Shown here in pieces: positions 18,612 to 27,464 of a DNA stretch of 64,000 bases; within the stretch, counting starts at the first letter, position 1; the number at the start of each line of letters is the position of its first letter. Both the position numbers and the translations under genes were made by a program. Below the pieces are notes generated by a model. It did not search any database, was not told where the DNA came from, and saw only the letters and a list, made by a program, of their open reading frames with translations. The DNA comes from Nakamurella lactea DSM 19367 (GTDB lineage Bacteria > Actinomycetota > Actinomycetes > Mycobacteriales > Nakamurellaceae): positions 124,001 through 188,000 of the forward strand of contig NZ_AUFT01000012.1 of the NCBI RefSeq assembly GCF_000426645.1, read 5' to 3'.

Positions 18612-18832
18612 CTGGTCCTCCTGTAGTTCGGCCGCATGGCCGTTCGAGCTGATCCGCCGTGACCCGACGGACCCCGGAGCGGTGCCTGGCGGCGACAGCT
18701 CCGAGGTGTGGGTCACAGTCTAGGCAAACCCGCCGGTCGTGCTTGCCGTTGGGCGCGCAGAATCGCGCGACGAACCTGCAACAGGCGGTGCTCCGGTCCC
18801 GGTCGAGCCGGAATGCGCCCGGGATATCCGGA

Positions 18833-19090
18833 TCAGTGCTGCGGCTCGGCCGGAACCGGGTCCGCATGCTGCGTCGGCCGCGGCCGACGGCGCAGCCGGA
18901 ACAGCGACAACGCCCTGGTCCAGCCCTCGCGGATGAACGTGTTCACCTCGTCCGGCTGGGCCGACTCCAGGAACTCCTCGACCTCGTCCTCGGTCATGGT
19001 GGCCGTCCGCAGCCGGTGCTCGACGCGTTCCATCAGCAGCGCGAAGATCATCAGCAGCAGTGGGATCAGTAACACCAGGAAGACGGTCAT
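18833..19090 (-). CDS. small membrane protein (Rv3675-like position)
   Basis: An 85-residue protein. An N-terminal transmembrane helix (VFLVLLIPLLLMIFALLM) is followed by an acidic segment (MTEDEVEEFLES) and a basic arginine/proline-rich tail. No enzymatic motif is visible. A small membrane protein lies at the same position next to crp and nth in mycobacteria. ATG at 19090 puts the helix at the N-terminus. The 221-bp gap to the crp start on the same strand probably holds the crp promoter. Confidence 0.75.
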   Translation of the reverse strand: MTVFLVLLIPLLLMIFALLMERVEHRLRTATMTEDEVEEFLESAQPDEVNTFIREGWTRALSLFRLRRRPRPTQHADPVPAEPQH

Positions 19091-19206
19091 AGCGACCTCA
19101 TTGTGCACCGTCGGAGCCGCCGCAGCTGACAAGGGGCGGTCGTGGGCGCGTGCAGTCCGGGTCAACCCGTGGGGGCGGCTCAGGCGGCTGTGGCAACCTA
19201 GCTGGC

Positions 19207-19986
19207 ATGGCAGGAACAGCAACCCGGCGGACGCCGATCAAGAAGGCGACGGCGCCGGCGACGCCGCTGGCCAGGACCCGGCGGGCTCGCCGGATCGCCG
19301 CGGAGCTGGCGGTCGAGTTTCCCGAGGCGCCCTGTGAACTCGACTTCGGCACGCCACTGGAGTTGGCGGTCGCCACCGTGCTGTCCGCCCAGAGCACCGA
19401 CGCCAGGGTCAATCTGGTGACCCCGGCGCTGTTCGCCCGGTACCCGGATGCCGCCGCCTACGCGGGCGCCGACCGGGCGGAGCTGGAGACCCTGATCAAG
19501 TCGACCGGGTTCTTCCGCAACAAGACGACAGCGGTGATCGGGTTGGGGCAGGCAGTGGTCGAGCGCTTCGGCGGGGTGCTCCCGGACACCCTCGAGGACC
19601 TGGTGACGCTCCCCGGGATCGGCCGGAAGACGGCGAACGTGGTGCTGGGCAATGCTTTCGGCAAGCCCGGCATCACCGTCGACACCCACCTGGGCCGGCT
19701 GGCCCGACGGTGGGGGCTGACGGAGCACACCGACCCGGTGAAGGTGGAGGCCGAGCTGGCCGAACAGTTGCCGAAGGCCGAGTGGACCCCGTTCTCGAAC
19801 CGGGCGATCTACCACGGTCGCCGGGTCTGCCATGCCAAGAAGCCGGCCTGCGGTGCCTGCTACCTGGCATCGCTGTGCCCGTCCTACGGCACCGGGCCCA
19901 CCGAACCGGCGGCGGCCGCTGCGCTGGTGGTCGGCGCCGAGCGCCCCAGGCTGCTCAAGCTGGTCGGCTTGGACGGTCTCGGGTGA
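19207..19986 (+). CDS. nth: endonuclease III, DNA glycosylase/AP lyase
   Basis: A 259-residue base-excision repair enzyme that removes oxidised pyrimidines. The helix-hairpin-helix [14 protein letters not shown] carries catalytic K141, and ITVDTHLGR carries D159. The [4Fe-4S] cluster ligands are C208, C215, C218 and C224 (Cx6Cx2Cx5C). The basic first 25 residues resemble the extended N-termini of actinobacterial Nth. Its stop overlaps the next gene's GTG (GTGA), forming an nth-NUDIX-marP operon. Confidence 0.95.
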   Translation: MAGTATRRTPIKKATAPATPLARTRRARRIAAELAVEFPEAPCELDFGTPLELAVATVLSAQSTDARVNLVTPALFARYPDAAAYAGADRAELETLIKSTGFFRNKTTAVIGLGQAVVERFGGVLPDTLEDLVTLPGIGRKTANVVLGNAFGKPGITVDTHLGRLARRWGLTEHTDPVKVEAELAEQLPKAEWTPFSNRAIYHGRRVCHAKKPACGACYLASLCPSYGTGPTEPAAAAALVVGAERPRLLKLVGLDGLG

Positions 19987-20705
19987 CCGATCCTGCGGGG
20001 CCGGCCGGGATCGAGCTGCCCGGTGCGGACACCGCACCGTCGTGGCTGCACCCGCTGATCGAGGCGGTGACGCACCGGCCGTTCCCGCCGCCGCTGTCAG
20101 GCCTGGTCGCGGCGAAAGACGACGGCCGGTCCAGTGCCGTGCTGATTCTGCTCTCCGATGGGGCTGACGGATCCGGGCCCGACGTGTTGTTGACCGAGCG
20201 GGCGGCCGGCCTGCGCGCGCACGGCGGCCAGCCCGCGTTTCCCGGTGGGCACGCCGAGCCGGGGGAGGATCCGGTGGCCACCGCGCTGCGCGAGGCGACC
20301 GAGGAGACGGGCCTCGACCCGGCGTCGGTGCTGCCTTTGCTGCAGGTCACCGAATTGCATCTGGGGTTCTCCGGGAATCGGGTGGTGCCGGTGATCGGCT
20401 ACTGGCGTACCCCTGGTCCGATCGCCGTGGTCGACCCGGCGGAGACCAGCGCCGTGGCCAGGATCCCGATCGCCACTCTCATCGACCCGCACCGCCGCGG
20501 GTCCGTGACGCTGTCGAGCGGTGCGAGGGGGCCGGCGTTCGAGGTGGATTCCATGGTGGTCTGGGGGTTCACCGGCATCCTGCTCGACGCGGTGCTCGAG
20601 TTCGGCGGCTGGAGCCGGCCGTGGACACCGGGCCGCGACCTGACATTGCCGCCGCACGATGCGGCCGCATCGGCGCTCGAGTCGCTACGGAATGCCGACC
20701 GATGA
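19983..20705 (+). CDS. CoA pyrophosphatase, NUDIX family (Rv3672c-like)
   Basis: A 240-residue NUDIX hydrolase. The catalytic box is canonical: [23 protein letters not shown] read as Gx5Ex7REx2EExGL. The preceding [13 protein letters not shown] and following [18 protein letters not shown] match the NUDT7/NudL CoA-diphosphatase branch, which splits CoA into phosphopantetheine and 3',5'-ADP. It starts with a GTG overlapping the nth stop and ends in ATGA overlapping marP. Confidence 0.88.
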   Translation: MTDPAGPAGIELPGADTAPSWLHPLIEAVTHRPFPPPLSGLVAAKDDGRSSAVLILLSDGADGSGPDVLLTERAAGLRAHGGQPAFPGGHAEPGEDPVATALREATEETGLDPASVLPLLQVTELHLGFSGNRVVPVIGYWRTPGPIAVVDPAETSAVARIPIATLIDPHRRGSVTLSSGARGPAFEVDSMVVWGFTGILLDAVLEFGGWSRPWTPGRDLTLPPHDAAASALESLRNADR

Positions 20706-21889
20706 CCTTCGTCGACGCGATCATCATCGTGCTCCTGATCTGGGCGGCGGTCTCCGGCCTGCGCCAGGGTCTGATCGTCGCCGGGCTGTCGCTGGTCGGC
20801 GCCGTCGCCGGCGCGATCATCGCGCTCCGGCTGGCCCCGTTGCTGATGGACCAGCTGGTCGACTCCGGCGCCAAGGTCGCCATCGGAGTGGCCTGCGCGG
20901 TGGTCGGGGTCGGTCTCGGCGAACTCGGCGGCTCCTGGCTGGGCCGGTCGCTGTCCCGCCGGGTGACCTGGCAACCGGCGGTGGTGGTGGACCGGGTCCT
21001 CGGCTTCGTCGGACACACCCTGGCCGTGCTGCTGGTGACCTGGATGATCGCGGTACCGCTGGGCGCGGCGCCGATCCCGTGGTTGTCGTCGGCGGTGCGC
21101 TCGTCGATGCTGCTGAACAAGATCGACGCGGCGATGCCGAGCCAGGCGCAGCAGATCTCGTCGGCGCTGGGCGCCGCGCTGAGTGACTCGGGGCTGCCGA
21201 CCATCCTGGCACCGCTCGGTCGCACCCCGACCGACAACGTGCCGGCGCCGGACTCGGCACTGGCCGGCAACGCCGCAGTGCAGGCGGCCCGCGGATCGAT
21301 CCTCAAGGTGATGGCCGACGCGCCGCAGTGCAGCCGCGGCATGGAAGGCACCGGGTTCGTGATCGCCGACGACCGGGTGCTGACCAACGCCCACGTGGTC
21401 GCCGGTTCGGCCACCGCGAAGATCCAGTCGGGCAACGGGTGGCTGCCGGCGCAGGTGGTGCTCTACGACCCGGAGACCGACCTGGCCGTACTGCAGGTTC
21501 CCGGATTGGGCCTACCGGCGCTGCCCTTCGACCCGGCGCCGGTGGAGATCGGGTCGGACGCGATCGTCGCTGGTTACCCGCTGAACGGACCGTTCTCCGT
21601 GGAGCCGGCCAGGATCGCCACCCGCTTCCAGCTGCGCGGACCGGACATCTACGGCGCCAGCACGGTGCAGCGCGAGGTGTACACGTTGCGCGCCGTGGTG
21701 CAGCCGGGCAACTCCGGCGGCCCGTTGTTGAACCCGGACGGGACCGTGATCGGAGTGGTCTTCGGCACCGCGCCGGACGTGGCCGGTATCGGCTACGCGC
21801 TCACCGGCGAGCAGGTCCGGCAGGTGCTGGAGGCGGGCAAGACCGATGCGACGGCGGAGCCCACCGGAGCCTGCGTCCCGCACGGCTGA
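20702..21889 (+). CDS. marP: membrane-anchored periplasmic serine protease MarP
   Basis: A 395-residue protease. The first 170 residues form a CvpA-like membrane domain with four transmembrane helices. The chymotrypsin-fold domain has H231 (TNAHVVAG), D260 (DPETDLAVL) and S338 (QPGNSGGPL). Cysteines C210 and C391 sit where the known MarP disulfide lies. In M. tuberculosis MarP (Rv3671c) protects against acid and oxidative stress by activating a peptidoglycan hydrolase; that role is inferred here. The start ATG overlaps the NUDIX stop (ATGA). Confidence 0.94.
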   Translation: MTFVDAIIIVLLIWAAVSGLRQGLIVAGLSLVGAVAGAIIALRLAPLLMDQLVDSGAKVAIGVACAVVGVGLGELGGSWLGRSLSRRVTWQPAVVVDRVLGFVGHTLAVLLVTWMIAVPLGAAPIPWLSSAVRSSMLLNKIDAAMPSQAQQISSALGAALSDSGLPTILAPLGRTPTDNVPAPDSALAGNAAVQAARGSILKVMADAPQCSRGMEGTGFVIADDRVLTNAHVVAGSATAKIQSGNGWLPAQVVLYDPETDLAVLQVPGLGLPALPFDPAPVEIGSDAIVAGYPLNGPFSVEPARIATRFQLRGPDIYGASTVQREVYTLRAVVQPGNSGGPLLNPDGTVIGVVFGTAPDVAGIGYALTGEQVRQVLEAGKTDATAEPTGACVPHG

Positions 21890-21920
21890 CGGGTCGGACC
21901 GCTCGGCGTATCGTGAATAG

Positions 21921-22079
21921 ATGACGACTGCGCTGCTGGTCCTGCTGCTGATCGCCGTCGTCCTCGGCGGCTGCGGCGTCGCACTGGTATTGCGTCATCG
22001 CACCCATCTGCGCCGGGCGGCGGCCGCCCATAAAGCCGCGGCGGACAGACAGCTCAGGCTGCGCCGTCGTGCTGCTTGA
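21921..22079 (+). CDS. small single-pass membrane protein
   Basis: A 52-residue reading frame following marP by 31 bp. It has one hydrophobic helix (ALLVLLLIAVVLGGCGVALVL) followed by a strongly basic tail (RHRTHLRRAAAAHK). I do not recognise it. Its last 26 bp overlap the convergent holin-like gene. Coding potential rests on the hydrophobic/basic pattern only. Confidence 0.45.
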   Translation: MTTALLVLLLIAVVLGGCGVALVLRHRTHLRRAAAAHKAAADRQLRLRRRAA

Positions 22080-22524
22080 CCGCCTCGGTCAGTGACTGTT
22101 TCGTCTGATCGAGGCTGGCGATCGTCCGTTCCGGCTTCTTGACCTTCTTGACCTTCTTGATGCCGAGGAACACGCACGCACCCGCCATCAGCAGCATCAC
22201 CACGAACACGATGACGAAGGCGAGCCAACGCGGCAGCCAGATGTCCAGGATCTCGCCGACCATCAGCCAGAAGAAGAACAACGAGAACAGCCCGATGGCG
22301 CCGGCGGCCACGAAGAACACCCCACCGATCGCGCCCTGCTTCACGGACTGGGTGATCTCGGTCTTTGCCAGCTCGATCTCGGCCCTGACCAGGGTCGACA
22401 TCTGCGTCGACGCGTCCTTGACCAGGGTGCCGATCGACGCCGTCCGGTCCACGTCACGCTCCGCGACCAGCGGGATGTCGTGGCGCTTGGACAGGTCAGG
22501 GTGCGGGGTGCCGGGAGTTGCCAC
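22054..22524 (-). CDS. phage holin superfamily III-like membrane protein (Rv3669-like)
   Basis: A 156-residue protein. A soluble amphipathic start (TASIGTLVKDASTQMSTLVRAEIELAKTEI) precedes two transmembrane helices (GGVFFVAAGAIGLFSLFFFW and LAFVIVFVVMLLMAGACVFL), and a lysine-rich tail follows (KKVKKVKK). This is the layout of the actinobacterial DUF1469/holin-3 family. No lytic role is established. It is convergent with the marP operon. Confidence 0.8.
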   Translation of the reverse strand: MATPGTPHPDLSKRHDIPLVAERDVDRTASIGTLVKDASTQMSTLVRAEIELAKTEITQSVKQGAIGGVFFVAAGAIGLFSLFFFWLMVGEILDIWLPRWLAFVIVFVVMLLMAGACVFLGIKKVKKVKKPERTIASLDQTKQSLTEAVKQHDGAA

Positions 22525-22716
22525 GGTCCCTCCTTCGGTCTTCGATGGCGAGCGGCACGATCGGTCGGCCGCGACTCATGGTGCCACGAGCACCGGCCGG
22601 CTGCTGATCCGGCCGGTCGAACGCGCGGCCGGTGGTCGTGCGGCACGTGGTCGGAGAGGAAGGTTCCGGCCCGACCGGATTGCCGGCAGAGTGACGGTTG
22701 TCGCACGCTGATCGGC

Positions 22717-23793
22717 ATGACCGGATCCCGTAGTGCTGAATTTCTCGGTGCGAACCCCGATCAGCTCAGGGCACTCGGCCGGCAGATCACCCAGGGCGCG
22801 CAGACTCTCGGCGAGATCGGCCGCCGGACCACCGCCCAGCTGACGGCGACGGCCTGGTACGGGCCTGACCGGGACCGGTTCGCCGGCCAGTGGGACGCTT
22901 CGTGCGAACCGGCGCTGACCAGGGTTTCGGCCGCGATGCTGCTGGCCGCGAAGGACCTGGTGGCCCAGGCGGCCGAGCAGGATGCGGCCAGCGGAGCCGC
23001 CGGTTCCGCGCCGGCCGCGCCGGTCGCCTCCTCGGGAGCCGGGCCGGCTCCGTCGGCCCCGACGGAGTCGTCGGAGTCGTCAGCCCCGTCTGCCCAACCG
23101 GCCCCGCCGGCCCCGCCGGCCCCGCCGGAGTCGTCGGCCCAGCCGGCCCCGATGTCGGCCGCGGTCGAGGACCGGTATGGGCACCCGAGCGGTGCGCTGT
23201 CCGCAGCGGAGGAGTCGAACGGGCGCCTCGACACCGTCTCGACCGGGATCGACGATCCGGGTGGAGTGTCGTACGGGACGTTCCAGATCTCCACGCCGAC
23301 GATGCCGGAATACGTGAAGTGGGCGGCCGCCCACGACCCGGCGATCGCCGCCGAGCTGAAGGGTTTGACGCCCGGGTCGGCCGCCTTCAAGACCGAATGG
23401 CAGGCGCTCGCGCAGGCAGATCCCGAGGGATTCGGCAAGTCCCAGTACGACTTCATCGCGCAGACCCACTACCAGCCGGTGGTGCGTTCGGTGGAGGCGG
23501 CCGTCCCCGGGTTCAGCCTGCAGGGGCGATCCCCGGTGGTCGCCGAGGCGATGTGGTCGATGGCGGTACAGCACCGCGGGTTCAGCGTCGGGGTGATGAC
23601 GCACGCGCTGGCCGGCAAGGACGTCGCGGCGATGTCGGATGCTGACCTGGTCACCGCGATGTACGACGAGCGGGGCCGGGACGACGGCCGGGCGCACTTC
23701 CCGAGCAGCCCACCCAACATCCAGCACAACGTCGTCGCCCGCTTCGAGCGGGAGAAGCAGGCCGCCCTCGACCTGCTGGCCGGCGGGCACTGA
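22717..23793 (+). CDS. WXG100-like domain fused to a VgrG-related, lysozyme-like domain
   Basis: A 358-residue protein in three parts. Residues 1-90 are helical with a central W47-Y-G49 turn (TATAWYGPDRDRFAGQWD), as in ESX/type VII WXG100 substrates. Residues 95-148 are a proline/serine/alanine linker. Residues 155-358 hold EESNGRLDTVSTGIDDPGGVSYGTFQIS, a motif of peptidoglycan-hydrolase-like domains in phage and VgrG-related proteins, with E166 as a candidate catalytic acid. There is no signal peptide, which fits type VII secretion. It stands alone, without visible secretion or immunity genes. A secreted cell-wall hydrolase or toxin is my inference. Confidence 0.65.
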   Translation: MTGSRSAEFLGANPDQLRALGRQITQGAQTLGEIGRRTTAQLTATAWYGPDRDRFAGQWDASCEPALTRVSAAMLLAAKDLVAQAAEQDAASGAAGSAPAAPVASSGAGPAPSAPTESSESSAPSAQPAPPAPPAPPESSAQPAPMSAAVEDRYGHPSGALSAAEESNGRLDTVSTGIDDPGGVSYGTFQISTPTMPEYVKWAAAHDPAIAAELKGLTPGSAAFKTEWQALAQADPEGFGKSQYDFIAQTHYQPVVRSVEAAVPGFSLQGRSPVVAEAMWSMAVQHRGFSVGVMTHALAGKDVAAMSDADLVTAMYDERGRDDGRAHFPSSPPNIQHNVVARFEREKQAALDLLAGGH

Positions 23794-24258
23794 CGCTGCC
23801 GTGACAGCGTCCCTTCAGGACGCGCCCCTCGGCATTGACCCAAGGTCGGTCTACACACACCGATGCCGATCGGGGTGCTCCTGGATCGGGCCGGCGACCT
23901 GCTGGAAGACCCGCGCAGGGGCGTATTGGGGATCCAGGTGTCGATCAACACCAGGCCCGGCTGGTCAGGCAGATGCTGTCGGCTGACGGATCGCGGCGGT
24001 GATCAGGCGTTCCATGGCGCGTGTCGGGTCAGCCATGGTCGGTCCAGCGGAAGCCTCGGGCCAAGCGGCCGACGATCTAAGAGAGTGAGCCTCTCGGTTC
24101 CGAACGCCCGACAGGGGCGGGGAGTTGTAACAGGCGGCGGGGCTGGTTCGCAAGCATGGCGATGACCAGGCAGATCCGATTCTGATCGGGTTATGGACTG
24201 ACGGGGACGCGCGCGCTATCGTCACCCTCAAATCGACAGCCGAATTCAGGAGCCGGAG
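23794..24258. other. intergenic region, nothing recognised
   Basis: This 465-bp stretch marks the step from the GC-rich backbone into the lower-GC patch. Short open frames exist, for example on the minus strand around 23965-24231, but none has a ribosome-binding site or recognisable similarity. No tRNA or attachment-site repeat was found. Confidence 0.4.
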
Positions 24259-25610
24259 TTGGGCAAACTCTACCGAGCGGCGATGTGCGGGCTCGCCTTG
24301 ACACTTGCTGCCGCCGTCCTGGTGCCTCCAGCAGTCTCAGCCGAAGCCAGTTCTCGAGACAACGATGCCAGCGCCGACGAGACGAGGGTCGACCCAGCTG
24401 CAGTTGCGATGGCTCATGTACAGTCCATTCCAATCGGGTTGCCGAGTATCGGATCGCAAATCAGTACAAGGTCGAGGACCTGACACAGTCGCTCTTGCTG
24501 TCGTTTCCGGATACTTTCGCGGGTGCATTTATCTCGCAGCAAGGTGACGGCACTGTGCACTTTCTCAGCACGAAGCGGATCGATTTGATGACGGATGCAA
24601 TAGCATCCGGAATGCCGGACGATATTCCATTTGAGGTCGATCTCGTCCAACACGGCTTAATCGAACTAGCAGGCATCAGCCGCAAGATTGACGCTGCTCT
24701 GTCTCCAGTCGTCGGAGTGACCACCTCTGTAGACATTTGGACCAATACAGTTGGAGTAGCTCTATATAAGACCGCAGCTGAACGAAATACGATACAGAAT
24801 GCCCTGGCGGAATCGTACGGCACCGCCGTGTCGTTCGAAGGTTCGGAGGGTCGCGAAAGTGATCCGCGCGAAGAAGAGCTCGCATGCTCAATTCCGACCG
24901 CTTCGGTTCCGATGAGGTGTCAACCACCCACGCGCGGCGGTGTAGACATCGGAAACACTCGTGTCTGTACCCTGGGCTTCAATGTGCGGAGTAATTCTGA
25001 CGGGAAGCCCTACATTCTGACTGCAGGGCACTGCCTGCACGACGAAGGCGGGGCAGGGGCCACTATTAAGGGTTTCACGCCAAGCGGTGGTTCCTACACT
25101 ATCGGCGTAGTCCACAACTGGTTCTCGACCAGTACCCGCGACGACGGTCTCGTTTCCGTAACCAATGGAGCCTCTTTCGGGGGGAACTACCTGTTCGTGG
25201 CGGTGAGCATCGGTCCTTACCCCACCACGCGAAACGAGACTTACGACTTGGCGCCAAATGCCTCTACGAGCGGAGCTCTGGTGGGTCACTACATCTGCAA
25301 GTCGGGGGCGAATGGCGGAACCGGATGCGGAGTCCTGCAGCAAGTTGGGTATACCAACCCTCGAGACGGATAGACCGGTTTCGGGAAGATTGATTTCCCT
25401 GGGAATGACGATGGCTACTACTCGGTTGCCTGCGAGGGCGACAGTGGCGGGCCGGTTTACGTCGCTGGCCGAGCATATGGAATTGTCGCCGAGCGCGGTG
25501 CGTCTGTGGTCGCGCGACAAATGAATGGGGCCAACTGCTACGGCAGCATCTTGTATAGATCTCTTCCTGCTGCTCTGAGTAGCCTAAATGTGAACCTGAA
25601 CATCGCATGA
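24259..25610 (+). pseudogene. secreted trypsin-like (S1) serine protease, broken by a frameshift and an amber codon
   Basis: A TTG start at 24259 has AGGAG six bases upstream and opens a clear signal peptide (MCGLALTLAAAVLVPPAVSA). That frame closes after about 75 codons. The rest of the protein lies one frame over from roughly 24430 on (RVAEYRIANQYKVEDL), with a propeptide-like part and then a chymotrypsin-fold domain: histidine in YILTAGHCLHD and a candidate aspartate in STRDDGLVSV. An in-frame TAG (25371-25373) then cuts it before the catalytic serine motif CEGDSGGPVYV. The frame continues open to a TGA at 25608. Two independent lesions make a pseudogene most likely; sequencing error cannot be excluded. 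Two 60-base lines I counted (24481-24540 and 24721-24780) have 32 and 28 G+C, far below the neighbours, so recent transfer is likely. Confidence 0.8.
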
Positions 25611-25644
25611 AGTAGCCGCCAAGATCGCTGTGACGGACCAGCGA

Positions 25645-26331
25645 CTAAGGGATGACGCTGATATCTACAGGGACACTAGTTGCCCAATGAGCACCGAGAG
25701 TTGCGATTGCGCTGATACGGTACGTCCCGGGCTTGGGTGGTGCGTAGGAGTCGCACGCCGTTTGGACGGGTCCCATCTTGGCCTTGGTTGTCTCGGATGC
25801 ACCGGGCTCGAGCTGAACCTCTCGTTTAAGAGTCAGTTGCTCGTCTGCGAAGGTTGCAACGATCCTGTCAGCCTGGTCCGTGACGACGATCGTCCATCTA
25901 CTACTCCCGACGAGAAGTCCGTTTGACCGGTTAGTCAATCTGACCGTCACGGTAGTCGAGGCAGATAAGCTGAGAGTTGCAGGCCAATTGACAGTATTCA
26001 GTAGGCCGGGAGTACCCGTCTCCGTAGTCCATTGCGTGCCGCACGAGCCTGGGATGGGCACGGGACGTTGGGTGTTGCTGTGGGAAGCAACGCGATCCGT
26101 GCCTTCGCTGTGGAAAACCTGTGCAATCACGATCAGGCCAACGACCAGCGCAATGACCGCGAGTATGGCGAACGGGCCGAAGCGCCGGTTGGAACGCACG
26201 CGACGAGGTGTCGAGCGCGCGCTTTCGACTATTGCGCCTTCGATTCGCACACACAGTTCTGGCGACAGCTCTTCGTCTCCGAAACTATTACGAATCTGAT
26301 CACGTGTACGACGCTCTCTTGGGGTGAGCAC
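25645..26331 (-). CDS. single-pass membrane protein, putative partner of the adjacent sigma factor
   Basis: A 228-residue protein. A short cytoplasmic N-terminus (about 50 residues) is followed by one transmembrane helix (FAILAVIALVVGLIVIAQVF, 54-73) and an external beta-rich domain (about 75-228) with TVTVRLTNRSNG and PGTYRISAIAT, resembling an Ig-like fold. It starts 11 bp after the sigma factor stop, the usual place for an anti-sigma factor. It lacks the zinc-binding HxxxCxxC anti-sigma motif, so the role is inferred from position and topology. Base composition is lower in GC than the backbone. Confidence 0.6.
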   Translation of the reverse strand: MLTPRERRTRDQIRNSFGDEELSPELCVRIEGAIVESARSTPRRVRSNRRFGPFAILAVIALVVGLIVIAQVFHSEGTDRVASHSNTQRPVPIPGSCGTQWTTETGTPGLLNTVNWPATLSLSASTTVTVRLTNRSNGLLVGSSRWTIVVTDQADRIVATFADEQLTLKREVQLEPGASETTKAKMGPVQTACDSYAPPKPGTYRISAIATLGAHWATSVPVDISVIP

Positions 26332-26342
26332 AAGGCGCCTCC

Positions 26343-26822
26343 TTATCTCGGAAAGGGATCGAGTGGGTACAGCCTATTGGCAAGCTGCCGCAGTGTCTGG
26401 TGTGCTATTCGTCGGACAGTACCTGCGGGTATGCCGAGGGTAGCAGCGACATCGGACGACGATTGGTCAAGGAGGTACCGCATCACGAGAACCTGCCTGC
26501 TCTGTTCAGACAGGTCCTTGATCAGATTTTGGAGGTCGGCACTAAGAATTACCTGGTCGGCAGGGTCTGGTGTGATGAATAGGCTTATTTGACGGTGGTC
26601 GGGCTCTCGTGCTTTCCTTCGGTATGCGTCTATGAATCTGTTCGTAAGGGCGCGTCGCGCGTAGGCTGTCTTGCTGCCTTTGATCGAAGACCACCTTGGC
26701 AGCATGGCTACTATCGTGTCTGCAACGAGATCCTCCGCATCCTGCTTATGACCGGTGAGTAACCGGGCTGGGCCGAGTAGCGTTCGGGCAAGTGTCAGCA
26801 ACTCTGGGCCATCTGGCATCAT
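26343..26822 (-). CDS. ECF-type RNA polymerase sigma factor (SigE-family-like)
   Basis: A 159-residue sigma-70 family protein with region 2 (AEDLVADTIVAMLPRW, AYARRALTNRFIDAYRRK) and region 4 (LSEQSRQVLVMRYLLDQSSSDVAATL, then GIPAGTVRRIAHQTLRQL). ATG at 26822 gives a compact ECF length; the frame is open further 5' but the extra residues are atypical. It forms an operon with the membrane protein downstream. One line within the gene (26461-26520) has 33 G+C of 60 by hand count, showing the same low-GC character as the protease remnant. Confidence 0.82.
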   Translation of the reverse strand: MMPDGPELLTLARTLLGPARLLTGHKQDAEDLVADTIVAMLPRWSSIKGSKTAYARRALTNRFIDAYRRKAREPDHRQISLFITPDPADQVILSADLQNLIKDLSEQSRQVLVMRYLLDQSSSDVAATLGIPAGTVRRIAHQTLRQLANRLYPLDPFPR

Positions 26823-27464
26823 GCGTTGCTGGGTCACGGATTGCGCTCTCACACCTAGTTCACGATCGGGGGCCTTGCGATGTTCGCTGCTCAGTGTGCC
26901 GCTGGAAGGGTGGCTTGCGCACATACGACTCATCCGACCTGATGGCGTGGCGGTTTCTGGGCTCTTCGCAGATGGTGCCAAGGGCCTGGCTGACGGGCTG
27001 GACTGGTGCGTGGCGCAGGGTGGGTGTCGAGATCTTCCGATGATGGAGGTTCTGAGAATTCCGGATCGAGCAAGCCCATCTCGTCGGCCTGTCGTTCGGC
27101 GCGGGTCTGGTGTTCGCAGTCTTGCACCGGCACAGCCGGATGGCCCGATCGCCACGCTGAGCGGCTACGCGGCGCTGGGTCGGATCGCTCGCCACCGACG
27201 TGGCCGACCAGCGGCTGGCACGCTCGGTGGAAGCATCGCGGCTCCCGCCAGATGAGTTCGTCGCCGCCCGTCGCGATCGGCAAGGCCCGGGACGACGCCA
27301 TGCCAGGATCCGAGCTCGTCGTACGCACAGGACCCGGTCACGCCAACCCGGTGGAGGCCCCGCCGTCACCACCCGCGAATTGCGCCGGTTCTTGTGCGCG
27401 GTTGATACACCGTCCGCGTGTCCGCACCGCGGGCTGACCACCGACGTCCGTCTGGCCAAGCTCG
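26823..27464. other. intergenic region, possibly degenerate
   Basis: There are 642 bp between the sigma factor and the ATPase operon. Several frames are open on both strands, but none shows family motifs, a ribosome-binding site or natural amino-acid composition that I can support. It may contain remnants of a decayed gene at the edge of the low-GC patch. Confidence 0.35.

Noticed and set aside
18707-18717. TGTG-GGT-CACA as a Crp autoregulatory site upstream of crp
   Set aside because: Crp/GlxR sites need eight bases between TGTG and CACA; here there are three.
23965-24231. 88-codon minus-strand frame in the gap before the protease
   Set aside because: No start signal or recognisable similarity; composition changes abruptly along it.
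25371-25373. Stop-codon readthrough or programmed frameshift rescuing the protease
   Set aside because: There is no slippery heptamer or pseudoknot that I can see near the frame change, and two separate recoding events would be needed in one gene. Decay or sequencing error is simpler.
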